The notes beneath the pieces are model-generated. The model was not told the DNA's origin. It saw nothing but the letters and a program-made list of their open reading frames with translations, and did not search any database. Positions 23,141-46,849 of a DNA stretch of 64,000 nucleotides are shown here, in pieces; the stretch's first letter is position 1; each line of letters starts with the position of its first letter. The stretch is from Loripinus fragilis (Eukaryota; Mollusca; Bivalvia; Lucinida; Lucinidae): positions 33,701,601 through 33,765,600 of the forward strand of contig OZ026521.1 of NCBI GenBank assembly GCA_964019695.1, given 5' to 3'. The position numbers and the translations under genes are program-made.

Positions 23141-23785
23141 TTCCAAGGGAAATAACTCAAAGAGTATAATGACAGAGTTACTATTCTTGCACTCTGCACG
23201 TCGACTCATGTTGGTTGATACTTGTATAAAGTTTCGTGAATATAGCTTAAGTGGTTTTCAAATTATAGAGCGGACACCGTTTTTGTGATAGACAAAGTTC
23301 CAAGAAAAATAACTCAAAAAGTATAAAAGGCAGCGTTATTATTCTTGCACTCTGCACGTCATCTCATGCTGATTGATATTTGTATAAAGTTTCGTGAATA
23401 TAGCTTAAGCGGTTTTCAAGTTATAGAGCAGACACAATTTTTGTGATGCACAAAGTTCCAAGGGAAATAACTCAAAAAGTATAAAAGGCAGAGTTACCAT
23501 TCTTGCACTCTGCACGTCATCTCATGCTGATTGATATTTGTATTAAGTTCCCTGAATATAGCTTAAGCGGTTTTCAAGTTATAGAGCTGACACGACTTTT
23601 GTGATGCACAAAGTTCAGAGGGAAATATCTCAAAAAGTATAAAAGGCAGAGTAACCATTCTTGCACTCTGCATGTCATCTCATGCTGATTGATATTTGTT
23701 TAAGTTTCGTGAATAGAGCTTAAGCCGTTTTCAAGTTATAGAGCGGACACGATTTGTGACAGACAGACAGACAATATGTCTCCCG
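23141..23785. repeat. Satellite T3, four copies of about 157 bp
   Basis: Units start at about 23141, 23298, 23456 and 23613 with AAGTTCCAAGGGAAATAACT and continue through CTTGCACTCTGCACGTCATC and TATAGAGCGGACACGATTTT. It ends in ACAGACAGACAGAC then a TGTCTCCC / GGGAGACA hairpin. The spacing is regular. The GAGCGGACAC phrase is shared with satellite T1. Confidence 0.9.
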
Positions 23786-23904
23786 ACCCTGAAGGAGGGA
23801 GACATAATCAGATGCACTCCAGCATATTTTATCACTGTAGCAACCACTATGACCATGGAAGCAGTATGATCTGGATCAATATTGTTTGCAATATGCAGGC
23901 CTTT

Positions 23905-24070
23905 ACTTAAGAGCGCGAAAAGGAAAAATAATTTTTCTTATTTCTCAACCAAAACATATGTTGTGAGTACTCAAAAGTACTGTCTCAATGAGACGGTTCT
24001 TTTGAGCACCCAAAACGTATGCTAAAAATTATGGGTAAGAAAATATATTAACAATTTTCCGCTAATCTTT
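23905..24070. repeat. Family A palindromic transposon
   Basis: Left end CAGGCCTTTACTTAAGAGC, centre AGTACTGTCTCAATGAGACG, right arm near AATTTTCCGCTAATC. An intact-looking member. Confidence 0.78.
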
Positions 24071-24190
24071 TTTTATATCTAATTAAACCTATGAATTTGA
24101 TCTAGCAAGAGTACAAAAGTAGATGAGAAAGCAGTAGATATATCAAAATTTGCATCAAAATTATAGCCTCTCAAATCCACTAATATATTT

Positions 24191-24415
24191 GGGCCTCGAT
24201 GTGATAAAATTGGTTTTCATGGTTTCTGACAAAACGAGACTCAAACCAGCCTGCTCAGCAACAGAGACTAGCTAGAAAATTGAAAATTCACTTATAGCAA
24301 GTTTAGATATGCATGTACTTACCAATAAGTGAATAACAAAGGCGCTGATAAGACTGCGCAGATGCGCCTTTGTTGTTGGCAAACACCAAAGACAGGTTTT
24401 CTTGCGTCTAGGCCC
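24191..24415. repeat. Family D element
   Basis: GGGCCTCGATGTGATAAAAT to TTCTTGCGTCTAGGCCC. The core is CTGATAAGACTGCGCAGATG. Translations of this family give chance peptides such as SLISAFVIHLL. Confidence 0.75.
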
Positions 24416-24734
24416 ATTTAAATTGAGATCTTTTCCATTTAAAATTGAGTTTTTTATCCAAAATTGAAGAAAAGAGACAATTTCCATATTTGAAAACCCT
24501 TGTATTTGTAAACATACAACAATGATAAGTGTAAAATGAAAATGTAAGGTGTACTTGTGGGTAAAAAATATTCATTCATATGGAATGTTTCTCATTTGAA
24601 CTATGATAATATGTCATATAATGAGTGAAACCTGACTAGGACTTCACCAGAGCTTTTTCCTATTCATTAAAAGAAGTGCAGTCGCTTTATAACGCAATGC
24701 CTGGGGTCCAAATAAAAGTAAGCAATATGAATCA

Positions 24735-24978
24735 TATGGGCCTCATCGTGAGAAAACCTGTCTTTGGGGTTTCCGCCAAAACGAGTTTCAAACCAGTCTC
24801 CTCAGCTGCAGAGACTAGCTAAAATATTGAAATTTCACCTGTAGCAAGTTTACATATGGTACTTTCCAAAAAGCGACTAACAAAAGGCGCTGATTAGACT
24901 GCGCATCCGCGCAGGCTGGTCTAGGCCTGTGTTATTCGCAACACCCCGAAGACAGGTTTTCTCACGCCGAGGCCCATA
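24735..24978. repeat. Family D element nested in family C
   Basis: CATATGGGCCTCATCGTGAG to CTCACGCCGAGGCCCATATT, with nearly perfect outer inverted repeats. Confidence 0.8.
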
Positions 24979-25279
24979 TTATAAAGGGACAAGTTTACAA
25001 AGGAAGCATTGGAAAATGACCATTTTATGTCATTTTCCTATAATTCCTTTGCAAAATTCCATGGCGAAATCAGAGGACAAAAATTCCACTTCACTCATCC
25101 GCTTGTAATTACGGGTGAAATCTAGAAAGGATGAGTAATTCTTCTTTAGAAAGAATTACTCGAGGAAGTCATACTACTCCCTTATGTTCTTTATTGCATA
25201 CGCTTTTAAAGGACAAGTGCATGTGTTTGCAGGACGAGTGAAAATTGTAAGTCACTTGTCCTGCAGGACAACTGCAATA

Positions 25280-25465
25280 CAGTAAAACCTGTCTTAAACG
25301 GCCAATTAAAAATAGACAAAACAAAGGTCTTAATGGAAAATGGTAGCTTATTGAAGGTCAGAGGTATTGCAGAATGCTCATTTTTCGACCTGCATAAAGC
25401 CATAATCGGTATTGAAAACCATTTTTGTGTTCTTTTTGAGTAGCCGCTTAAAACAGGTTTTACTG
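25280..25465. repeat. Family B element nested in family C
   Basis: CAGTAAAACCTGTCTTAAAC to AACAGGTTTTACTG, with TA on the left (25278-25279); the right base pair is CA, a decayed TA. Confidence 0.8.
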
Positions 25466-25869
25466 CATTTAAATATTTTTGTCTCCTTAAAAACATTTCG
25501 TAGCCACAACATGATCGTGTTATATCCAAATCTGTTATTATAAGGTGTTATAAAGGGACTGCACTGTATATGTTGTACTCACTAGAAGTGTGCCTCATTG
25601 AGAAATGTGTAATGAGTACCACTATAAATGTCTTACTGGAGAAAAAGGAAAGACATTTTCACTTTTGACTCTAAAAAAAGAACAACATCTTGTCTAAAGC
25701 AATGCTCTAGTTATATAAAATTTATTCATTTGAATTAGTCTCGGTGACTTCTTTGATTTTCAACAAAATTTGCGATACGTTCTTAAAGTTTTTCAGACAA
25801 GAAAAATTTCATGCCTGAAAAACTGAACAGCTATCCATTTGCCCAGGAAATGGCACAAATTTCTCCAAA

Positions 25870-26097
25870 CAGTGCAGTCCCTTTATAACACACTGCATTT
25901 TACACTGATTTGGATATAACATGGTCATGTTGTGGCTCCAAACAAATTTTACCATGGAATTTTACAAAGGAATGATAGGAAAATGACCATAAATGGTCAT
26001 TTTCCTATCATTCCCTTGTAATTTTGTTTCATGATTCACTTTAAACATGGTCCATTCATATGGAACCCAAACATAGAGCTATAAAGGGACTACACTG
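25870..26097. repeat. Family C element, uninterrupted
   Basis: CAGTGCAGTCCCTTTATAAC to AAAGGGACTACACTG. The inner arms ATGATAGGAAAATGACCAT and ATGGTCATTTTCCTATCAT form a 40-bp hairpin. TA follows on the right. Confidence 0.8.
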
Positions 26098-26778
26098 TAT
26101 ATGCCATGATATTTTCTCTGCATCTACGGATACTGAGGTTACACAAAGATTTCCTCAGAAAATTTCTCAATCTGTTTCCAAATCTATATTATCACTCAAT
26201 TTCAAAATATATCTATTCGTGTTGATTCAAATTAAATGTTACCACCTATTTTTGCTCATAAAAACAATACACATGTAATACTTTTCAAATTTAGAAAAAA
26301 ATGTGACGACATTTTGTAAAATAAAATGCAAGACGCTTTTGAAGGCAAAAATTATTTTTCTTTTTTTTCTTTCATACATCAAAAACATCATGTTAAAAAA
26401 AGAAAAATGTTGAAATGAATTTAATGACTTAATGAATCATTTACTCATTTTTTGAACAACTTGGTCCATTTCTTCTGCATTATTCTAGATTGAAGTACAT
26501 GTACAATGGTTTGAGATTAAGTCTCATTCTCATTTTCTGACTGGCTGAGGCTCAACTCCTCTTGCTTTGGTTTGAGATTAAAAATCTGACTCAAACATTT
26601 GGATGATTCTGAGCCCAGATACAAATGTCTGTATGATCCTGAGGCTTGATTCAGCTACTGTGAGCCTTGACTCAAGTACTGGTGGCTTGGAGCCGTACTG
26701 TGAATTCTTGGCACATTCAGTTTTGTGTCTCTGATGATGATCAATGTACATAATGAGATTCTATCTCTGTGTCATGTG
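26098..26778. other. Probable CHIC 3' UTR and flank
   Basis: The DNA just beyond the CHIC stop codon on the minus strand. No exon was recognised. A minus-strand AATAAA candidate lies at 25721-25726, beyond the family C element; if used, the 3' UTR would be about 1 kb and would contain that transposon. 26545-26690 has short GATTCTGAGCC / TTGACTCAAG-type repeats. Confidence 0.4.
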
Positions 26779-39857
<13,079 letters not shown>

Positions 39858-39895
39858 TGTTTTGGTTTAGGAAATGTGAAGGACCACACAGATTG

Positions 39896-39925
39896 ATGAC
39901 GTAAAGCTGAAAGTGCTCCAATCAG
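39896..39925 (-). promoter_or_regulatory. Candidate CHIC promoter motifs
   Basis: 40-67 bp upstream of the CHIC ATG lie TGACGTAA (39897-39904), a CRE/ATF-like site, and CCAATCA (39918-39924), a CCAAT box. Both are common in proximal promoters. The assignment is motif-based only. Confidence 0.4.
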
Positions 39926-40545
39926 GGGGAGCTACTCGATAAATATATTCGTGTAAGCAGGTAATATGAACTTAGGCACTACCTAGATGCGGACATGAGC
40001 ACTTTTGAAGTTTCTCTCCCTCCTTGATCACCAATGATCCATGCATGTATATATGCATCTATCTCTCTGGCTCCATTTTGAACATTATCATGCCAGTTGT
40101 AATTAAAAAAGAAAATGTTTAACTGTGTTTTACTTAGGCCATAGAAAAGAATATGTGTGTTTCAGGTTACATGAAATTTTTGAAATAGGGACATTTAAGG
40201 TAGATCTACAAAAACATTTTTATTTTGTTAAAAAGATGTTTACATGGGGATACTGCAGTGGTCTAGAAAAGGATTTGGACCAATGGGTTTTTCACACCCT
40301 ACTTTTTAATTTAATGAGTATTTTACTCCTTATTTAAAATATCAAATTGCAGAAAATGAAAAGCCTGGTAAAAAGACCCAATATTTGCTTGACATATTTT
40401 AAAGAAAAGTTGCTTGTATCAAATACATGTTGACTTTTTAGGAAAACTTCCAAGATTTATACAATTGGTGTATTAATTAGTTTTTTCTTACTAAGAATAA
40501 AAGATTTCACCACATAAATTGAATATCAGCACTGAAACCTCAAAC

Positions 40546-40910
40546 CGAGGGGGTGAGGGGGTACTCTAATTTGTTCAGCATACGTAGGCTCGGACCCAGC
40601 ATCTACCGTTCACCCAAAAAAATATCAGGAATTTCAAGCATCCCAAAAATATATTTGAAATTTCAGCAACCCCCAAAAATATCCCAATTATGTTCCTTGA
40701 CCTTAAAAAAAGACCCTAAAATGCATAGAAATGACCCTCAAACTAGCCCAATTTTGCGATAACCCCCCAAAAATATCCACAAAATCTTCATACCCCCCAA
40801 AAATATTCATTTTTCTGAAACCCCCCAAAAATATTGAAATTCAGAATTTTGAACCCCAAAAAATAGCCCGAGCCTACGTATGTGTGAAAATATCAGAGTA
40901 CCCCGCTGGG
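40546..40910. repeat. Family H element, 9-bp duplication
   Basis: GGGGTACTCTAATTTGTTCA at the left and its mirror AATATCAGAGTACCCC at the right, each followed inward by the ACGTAGGCTCGG / CCGAGCCTACGT pair. ACCTCAAAC occurs at both borders (40537-40545, 40911-40919). Other copies: 47733-47963 and a decayed one at 48774-48930. The preceding 39950-40536 shows nothing recognised. Confidence 0.75.
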
Positions 40911-41177
40911 ACCTCAAACTGCAAAGGGTATTTTTACCCTTCAATTTACTTTTCAATGCTGAATTCCAAAAAATCAATGCTGAAATACCCTTTACCCCCT
41001 CTTATCTGGAGCCCTGAGACTGATTGAACTGGGAATTCACATAAAAAAGATAGGGACAAAAATTCAGTGTTTATGCCACCATTTGAAAAAAAAAAGTAAA
41101 GTGAGTAGTTTGCTTAATTTAGCATTTTTTTCTTGCTTAGCACAAAAATATCACACCCACCCTCCTTAATTTTTTTT

Positions 41178-41199
41178 CTGGGGGGGGGGGGGGGGGGGG
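41178..41199. repeat. Poly-G tract
   Basis: About 20 G in a row after TTTTTTTTCTG. 40911-41556 has no other feature. Confidence 0.85.
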
Positions 41200-41556
41200 A
41201 TCTTTCAAAAACTGGGGGAAGTCCCCCTGCCAAGAATGAACACTAAAAATTAGGCAGTCTGGTAACCTGAAAGTTTTTTTTATTTATTTTAGGCCTAAAT
41301 GACAGCCATCAAATCTGCGGTTTGGGCAGTGACTGTACACAGAAGCTATAAGTTTGGTTCTTATGTCACTTTTGAAGCACCAAAAGCTCATAATGTCATT
41401 TCGTGATTTTCAAGGGAATGCCCCCGAGCCCCTTGGCCGGGACATATACAAAATAGGGCACTATGTGATGACCTGCTATCTTTTTAGCTGTAGGCAGAGT
41501 TCAATTACTTGTCAACAAAGAATCAGAGTCTTTTTGAAGAGAAGCCAAGATGATGA

Positions 41557-41635
41557 TCCCTAATGGCCTGACAAGAGATGGTCCCTCAAGCATGCCACTA
41601 ATGGCCTGACAAGAGATGGCCCCTCAAGCATGCCG
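41557..41635. repeat. 39-bp tandem duplication
   Basis: CTAATGGCCTGACAAGAGAT then GGTCCCTCAAGCATGCCA, present twice in a row with one or two changes. 41640-41945 is AT-rich without recognised features. Confidence 0.8.
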
Positions 41636-41945
41636 CAGTCTCTACCCCTAGTTAATAAACCAATATTTAACCATCATAAGATGGATATTGTTTGGATATC
41701 AGTTAGTTATTTGAGCAATATCATTTTGCCCATAGGGTGAAAGTTGGACTGATATCTTGTTGGACACACATTGGTCAACTATTGGACCGATATCAGTTTA
41801 GTCAGCAGGCCAATACTTTACCCTCATTTGGTCCATAAGCATGCATATCCGCAAGATATTATAAACATTTGACTGAGTGATATATTTTGGCCATTGGCAT
41901 AAAGTCGGACCAATATTGCCATAGAAGTTTTCCATTCAACAAAAT

Positions 41946-42134
41946 GACTTTGTTTGATTTGATTCTTTACGTCCCATCAGCAATCTTTCAGTCAAACAGG
42001 GACGAGTCTTCCTGGGTTGAACCAGTACTAAGCTATGATAAATGTGTCTTGCTCAAGGACCACAATGCAACTCGAACCCGCGGCCTCTCGGTCTTGAGTC
42101 AAGCATTCTACCACTGAGCCACTGCGCTCCCTCA
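41946..42134 (-). repeat. SINE S1, minus-strand copy
   Basis: Tail at the low end (TGTTTGATTTGATTCTTTAC), tRNA-like head at the high end (minus strand AGTGGCTCAGTGGTAGAATG). A few bases around the B-box are lost. Confidence 0.8.
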
Positions 42135-42216
42135 ACAAAATGACTAAATTTGTTAGGGTACATGTATCTAGTTTCTACTGGTGCAGGACTACCAGGCAGA
42201 TTTTATTTACATGTGT

Positions 42217-42425
42217 GAAAGTTACAAAAACTTTCAAAATCCTGAACTTAAATCTCAAAACTTGCAATCTACCTACAAAATATTAAACGGTCAGTAATGA
42301 ATTGTCTTTTTAAACTGAACTGAAATCGGATAAGCTACTTTAATCTGCCTAATTCAGTGTTTTATGTTGACTTTCTATGAAAAGTCAGCCTCAAAATCCT
42401 GAACTCTCAAAACCTGAAAACTCAA
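42217..42425. repeat. Family G element, copy 2
   Basis: GTGTGAAAGTTACAAAAACT with the TTGACTTTCTATGAAAAGTC hairpin. It corresponds to 26888-27125. 42426-42930 shows nothing recognised. Confidence 0.6.
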
Positions 42426-42930
42426 TGATGTATTTAAGCATCTGCTGATGTATGGCTTTACACATTAACATGGCTAGCACTGATCCCTTTTTCATTTTCA
42501 GATCTATCACATCTGGGTCTATTTCATATCATGAGTTTTAGGGCTCTAGTTTAGTGGCTTTTTTTTAGATAAAATCGTTCTGTTTGAAATTATTTTTAAG
42601 AAAGATTATCATATTTTGATATACAAACAACAGATCAGACTTTTTTCTTAGAAAAAGACTTTTAAAGCCACTTTATACACAGAATCTTACTGTTTTTATA
42701 GGGGTTCATGTATAAAACTCTTGCATTTTGATCAAATCAAAGGTTATCAATTATTAACTCTGAGTTTTGTTCCTAAGAGATTGACTTTTAATTCTATACC
42801 TTAATTTAAAAGGGAGACAACTTTTTATACTTCCTAAATGCTTTTCAAAAATGTTATATTTTGACTGATTTTTTTTAACTTTTTGATGTTTTTCATATTT
42901 TTGAATTCAAACAAAGCATTAGATCAGACT

Positions 42931-43017
42931 GTTAGCACTGGGGTTCGAACCCAGACATAACTCCAGGTGCTTACATGTTATAACCCGAGGCTGTTCTGCC
43001 AATTGAACTATACTAAC
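42931..43017 (-). other. tRNA-like sequence, 87 nt
   Basis: On the minus strand: a 7-bp acceptor stem (GTTAGTA / TGCTAAC), D-stem GTTC/GAAC with A-box TAGTTCAATTGG, and T-arm CTGGG-TTCGAAC-CCCAG. The 37 nt between D- and T-arms do not fold into a standard anticodon arm, so this is a tRNA pseudogene, a tRNA with an intron that I cannot place, or a SINE head. Confidence 0.5.
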
Positions 43018-43524
43018 TTGTTAAAATCTGAGCTTTTATGAAAAGTTTTCAAGATTTGAAATGAGTCACAGCTTGTATTTTTCTCCCTTCTTAATGGCTT
43101 TGCCTTAAAGAAAGGTCCTCCCTTGTATGTTTAATTTGTGATCTTGCCAATTTCTTAACAATTTAAATCCCATAATGAATTCCTGAAATAATGATGATAT
43201 GTCTGCATCTAGGTAGTGCCTAAGTTCATACTAAGTTAAAATATATGTTTTGAGTGTTCGAAAAAAATATCTCATCAAGACGGTTCTTTTGAGTATCAAA
43301 ATTCAGTATTTTAGGTTGACCTTCTATGGAAAGTCAGCTTCAAAATCTCGCAAACAGGGCTAACTCTGATCCCTTCCAGATCAAGCACTAGCCAGATATC
43401 ACATCTGGGCCAATTTCTCATCCTAATCCTCTCCTTTTCTCTTCCATCATTATCATAGGTCCAAATTAAGGAACTTTTTATGCATAAAATTGTAACTATT
43501 TTCTTATTTGTGTTGAAGCATTTT

Positions 43525-43595
43525 ACTTCCACCAAGATTTGAATCTGGAACACTAACTCCAAGAGTGAGTATGTTTTCTATTTCACCATGGAAGC
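43525..43595 (-). other. tRNA-like unit 1 of 3
   Basis: Minus strand GCTTCCATGGTG ... TGGAAGT, 71 nt, acceptor 7 bp, A-box ATGGTGAAATAG. The T-arm has decayed pairs and the anticodon stem one mismatch (loop TCTTGGA). Confidence 0.5.
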
Positions 43596-43684
43596 TAATT
43601 TTATTGTACTGGCTAGATTTCTATTAAATTTTGTTAATATAATTGAAGCATCCAAATCAGTTTCCAGCTGCCAACTTTTATTTT

Positions 43685-43754
43685 ACTTCCACCAGGATAT
43701 GAACCTGGAACCCTCACTCAAGAGTGAGTATGTTTTCTATTACACCATGGAAGC
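43685..43754 (-). other. tRNA-like unit 2 of 3
   Basis: 70 nt, acceptor GCTTCCA/TGGAAGT, perfect T-stem CCAGG/CCTGG, anticodon stem CTCAC/GTGAG with only six loop bases. Confidence 0.5.
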
Positions 43755-43836
43755 TAATTTTGTTGTACTGGCTAGATTTCTATTTTTGATACTATAATTG
43801 ATTAATCCAAATCAGTTTCCAGCTGCCCAACTTTGT

Positions 43837-43907
43837 ACTTCCACCAGGATTTGAACCTGGAGCCCTCACTCTAAGAGTGAGTATGTTTCCTATTACACCA
43901 TGGAAGC
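43837..43907 (-). other. tRNA-like unit 3 of 3, best folded
   Basis: 71 nt with all four stems: acceptor GCTTCCA/TGGAAGT, D-stem GTGT/ACAT, anticodon stem CTCAC/GTGAG around TCTTAGA, T-arm CCAGG-TTCAAAT-CCTGG. Position 33 would be C rather than the usual T and the anticodon would read TTA. That, with the neighbouring copies, argues for a tRNA-derived repeat rather than a working tRNA. Spacing between units is about 150-160 bp and the linkers are also similar. Confidence 0.55.
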
Positions 43908-44220
43908 TAATTGTGTTGAAATGGCTAGATTTCACTTAAGCAGTGTCAGCATCAATGCTTTTTTCCATTACAGTGCTCTAAATTAAAAGATGATGTGTTA
44001 CAATGAGTTCAGCTCTTAATTTCAAAATTCAACATAGGTTTTATTAATAAAAATGTGAAAGTTTTATGATTTTGATAATGAAAAATGGCTTTTATTTTTT
44101 TCAACATTTAATCTGCATTAATTTCATTAATTACAGAAAAAATGCCATTTTAAATTTCCATTCATACTTTATTGCTGGAGAAAATTTGAATGAATTAAGT
44201 GTCAAAATTATTTTCTATAA

Positions 44221-44395
44221 CAGTGATTTTATTTGGCCATTTTTGAGGCCGTATATGGGAGTCATTCCCAATCCAAAAATGGCCTTTATTTTCCCAATTT
44301 CATGTATTTTAGCTCTTATTTTCCCAATTTTAATAAAATATTTTCCCAAATGTGTAGGAAAAGGTAGCTTCCCAAAATCCGAAATAAAATCACTG
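44221..44395. mobile_element. Young 175-bp element, copy 1 (TATAA duplication)
   Basis: Ends CAGTGATTTTATTT and AAATAAAATCACTG, TATAA at both borders (44216-44220, 44396-44400). It differs at one position from the copy at 63539-63713. No coding capacity; open frames through it are chance. Confidence 0.9.
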
Positions 44396-44712
44396 TATAA
44401 TATAAAATTAAATGTGAATATTTTCAAATCTTTGCCAAATGATTCAAAGCACATTGTGTAAATAGTGTATCTAAAGCATAAAGAAAATAACCATAAATGT
44501 ACTTAAAAAGTGGAAGAAGAAAAATAACAGCTTTGTCAATTATTTTTAACCTTCATCCGATATTTTCATTCAATGTAGAGAAAAAGGTTCAAATGGCAAA
44601 ATACTTTTTCTCAAGAAAAATTTGAATGAAATGTCATATTTTCAGAAAATTAAAAGTAAAATTCTCCAAATTGGGACACCTAATGACCTATGAACATGTA
44701 GGCCTCCAGATA

Positions 44713-44873
44713 CAGAGCTTTCACTAGGATTTTGAAAACAGGAGTCCCACTGCCCTCTTTGCCAAAAAGTGGGAGTCCCACAATACAAAAGAATATAGCC
44801 TCCTTCAAAAAATAGGAGTCCCAGCACCAAAAATGGGAGTTCAGAACTGCAAATCGTCAGTTAGTGAGAGCTC
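44713..44873. repeat. CAGAGCTTTCACTAGG element
   Basis: CAGAGCTTTCACTAGG and TTAGTGAGAGCTCTG ends. CAGATA occurs on both sides, offset by one base on the right. Its left arm matches the right end of the 36115-38018 element, so it is a short relative. Confidence 0.65.
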
Positions 44874-45185
44874 TGTCAGATAAATGTCTCATTACTTAAA
44901 AATTATGTCCAAAGGAACTGTCTCAATGAGATGGATCTTTAAATGTTAGAATTGATGGATAAGGAATTTTATGCTCAAAATATTTGCTTAACTGGACCTA
45001 TTGCACTTATTTTTTTATTTCCACCATCAGAAGGGGTCAAGGAACAAAATTTATTTTTCTCAAAATTTGACTTTATGCTATGGAATCAGCTACATGTATT
45101 TTACTGAACATTCTTGAGGCCCATCCAGGAGTTTGGGAAATGGAGGGACAAGGTGAATTTTAGGTTTGGGGTACAGGAGTAAAAT

Positions 45186-45335
45186 TAGGAGCTCATTGGA
45201 CAGTGGTAGAGTGCTTGACTCGAAATTTAGGGGTTGTCGGTTTGGGCCTTACCAGGGGCACTGCCTTGTGTCTTTGAGCAAGCTTTATCCTCGAAGATAG
45301 CTAGACCCGTCTATAATGTTCCATACCCCTAGCAG
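45186..45335 (+). repeat. SINE S1, degenerate + copy
   Basis: GGACAGTGGTAGAGTGCTTG head followed by the ACTGCCTTGTGTCTTTGAGC body; the tail is not recognisable. Confidence 0.65.
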
Positions 45336-46239
45336 TACAATTCCTCCTTAGTTAAGTTAGTATTGTTCCTCCTTTTCTGTCTACGCCCATGCATTTTTGA
45401 CAGGATATGCTGGTGTTTGTTGCAAAGAATAGTGACTTTTCAAAATTAGCTAAATATTCTCCAAATACATGTAAATACCTTTTTTGCTGATGAAAGAAGG
45501 GACAAGGGTACAATAAAATCCCTCATATTCTGCCTACTAACTATCCCTTTTGTTTTCCGTTCGTATTGCTGTAAACAATGCCACGAAATTGTGTGACACA
45601 CAATCAATGATAGGTTTTGTTACACATTTTTAGGAAAAAGAACAAAAATGCAAACCATTAAATAACAAAACATGGCCTCAAAATTAGAAACTATCACATC
45701 TCTGGAATAGAAAGGCTGCACAAAACATAAATGGTCAAACAAGTAAATTACTTTTTATTCCCTTTGAAACTTTCTTTCTTCTGTTCCTGACAAAACATTT
45801 TATAACAAGGGAGACAAACAAAACAATATCGGACATCTATAGGCTTTCCTAAAAATAGGGATGCATGCATGGGGATCAATATTGCCAGCTCCTTCGTGTA
45901 CAGGTGTACGTTTGCCACCCCCCCCCCCCCCCCCCCCTTCAATCATTTCTGTTCAGCCTGAACTTCAGGTTGCAAAGTCTTTATGAGACTCTACAGACAT
46001 TCGTTTAGAAACAAACGGACCCTAGAAAACAGGGCAAAATCCGTTGTGAAAGTCATCGAAAACCCAGTGAAGAAGGTGTAAAGAAGATTTAGACTAGTGG
46101 GATCTAGCCGACGAAAGCAGATGAATCATTCAATGAAATTTCAATCAACGATTACTTCATACTGGGTCCGAGCTTCAAATTGCTGATAAGAAATTGTGGA
46201 CGTATTTAAAGAGCATTTTACAAAAGTAATTTTCAGTTT
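45336..46239. other. Non-coding, poly-C tract at 45919-45938
   Basis: No exon recognised. The only strong feature is a 20-base C run. Confidence 0.5.
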
Positions 46240-46264
46240 ACCTTGTGAGAATCGTTGAGAAAGG

Positions 46265-46440
46265 TGGGAAAATTTTGTTTTTTACTGACGATGAACGCTA
46301 CCGGAAGATAAACAAAAGACCGGTACACTACTGTTTTAATCCGCGAAGCGTGCATTTTAGTATGTTATCTGGGTGAATTAAATGTTAACCAGTCAACCGG
46401 AAACGACTCAAACGAGATTCAGCTGTTCTCGCGAGAAACT
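46265..46440. promoter_or_regulatory. Promoter-like CpG patch with ETS and TCTCGCGAGA motifs
   Basis: ACCGGAAGAT (about 46300), ACCGGAAAC (about 46397) and the 12-bp palindrome TTCTCGCGAGAA (46426-46437) sit within 140 bp in an otherwise CpG-poor area. In animals ETS sites and TCTCGCGAGA elements mark housekeeping promoters. Possible non-coding first exons with good donors leave on both sides: minus CACAAG|GTAAAC near 46243 and plus AAGACAG|GTAACT near 46500. No coding exon could be attached. Confidence 0.4.
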
Positions 46441-46670
46441 TTGAGAAAATTGGCCTAGACTGGTTCTCTCCCTTTAATAGCTTGTCAGCATATTAAGACA
46501 GGTAACTACTAAACGCCATTGCGTCTATTTATAGCATATACACTGACGTAGTAATGGAAAAATACGTAGTATTGGAAAATACCTGTGACGTCTTGAGTCC
46601 ATCTGCGGTATTGAATAAAAAGTGCATTTGCGATTTTTAAACAACTGCTCCCAGCTAGCATCCCATCACG

Positions 46671-46737
46671 AGCCACTATCGGCCCGCCGACGAACCGTCA
46701 CCTGCGGATGGTGGTTCGTTGGCGGGCCGATAGTGGC
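46671..46737. repeat. GC-rich 25-bp-stem hairpin
   Basis: GCCACTATCGGCCCGCC and its reverse complement with further pairing inward to GACGAACC/GGTTCGT, loop about 17 nt. It is isolated GC-rich sequence in AT-rich DNA. Probably a small transposon core. Confidence 0.75.
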
Positions 46738-46849
46738 CCAATTGTACGTGCGGATTGGATTTTTTTATAAAGTTATCAGGAATATGGCAACTGAAAAATT
46801 ACAAGTTTAAAAGGTTCCAAAAGAAATAAGCATCCCCAACTCAACACTG

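Larger units (their letters stand above)
24674..25566. repeat. Family C element carrying two younger insertions
   Basis: The outer ends are GTGCAGTCGCTTTATAACGC and TTATAAAGGGACTGCAC. A family D element sits inside at 24735-24978 and a family B element at 25280-25465. Removing both leaves a unit like the uninterrupted copy at 25870-26097, so the family C insertion is the oldest of the three. Confidence 0.75.

Noticed and set aside
43837..43907. Functional suppressor tRNA (anticodon TTA)
   Set aside because: Position 33 is not T, the D-loop lacks GG, and two decayed tandem relatives lie beside it; more likely a tRNA-derived repeat.
44066..44461. 131-codon frame, similar to one at 63561-63851
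   Set aside because: The shared peptide comes from the two near-identical 175-bp transposon copies, not from related genes.
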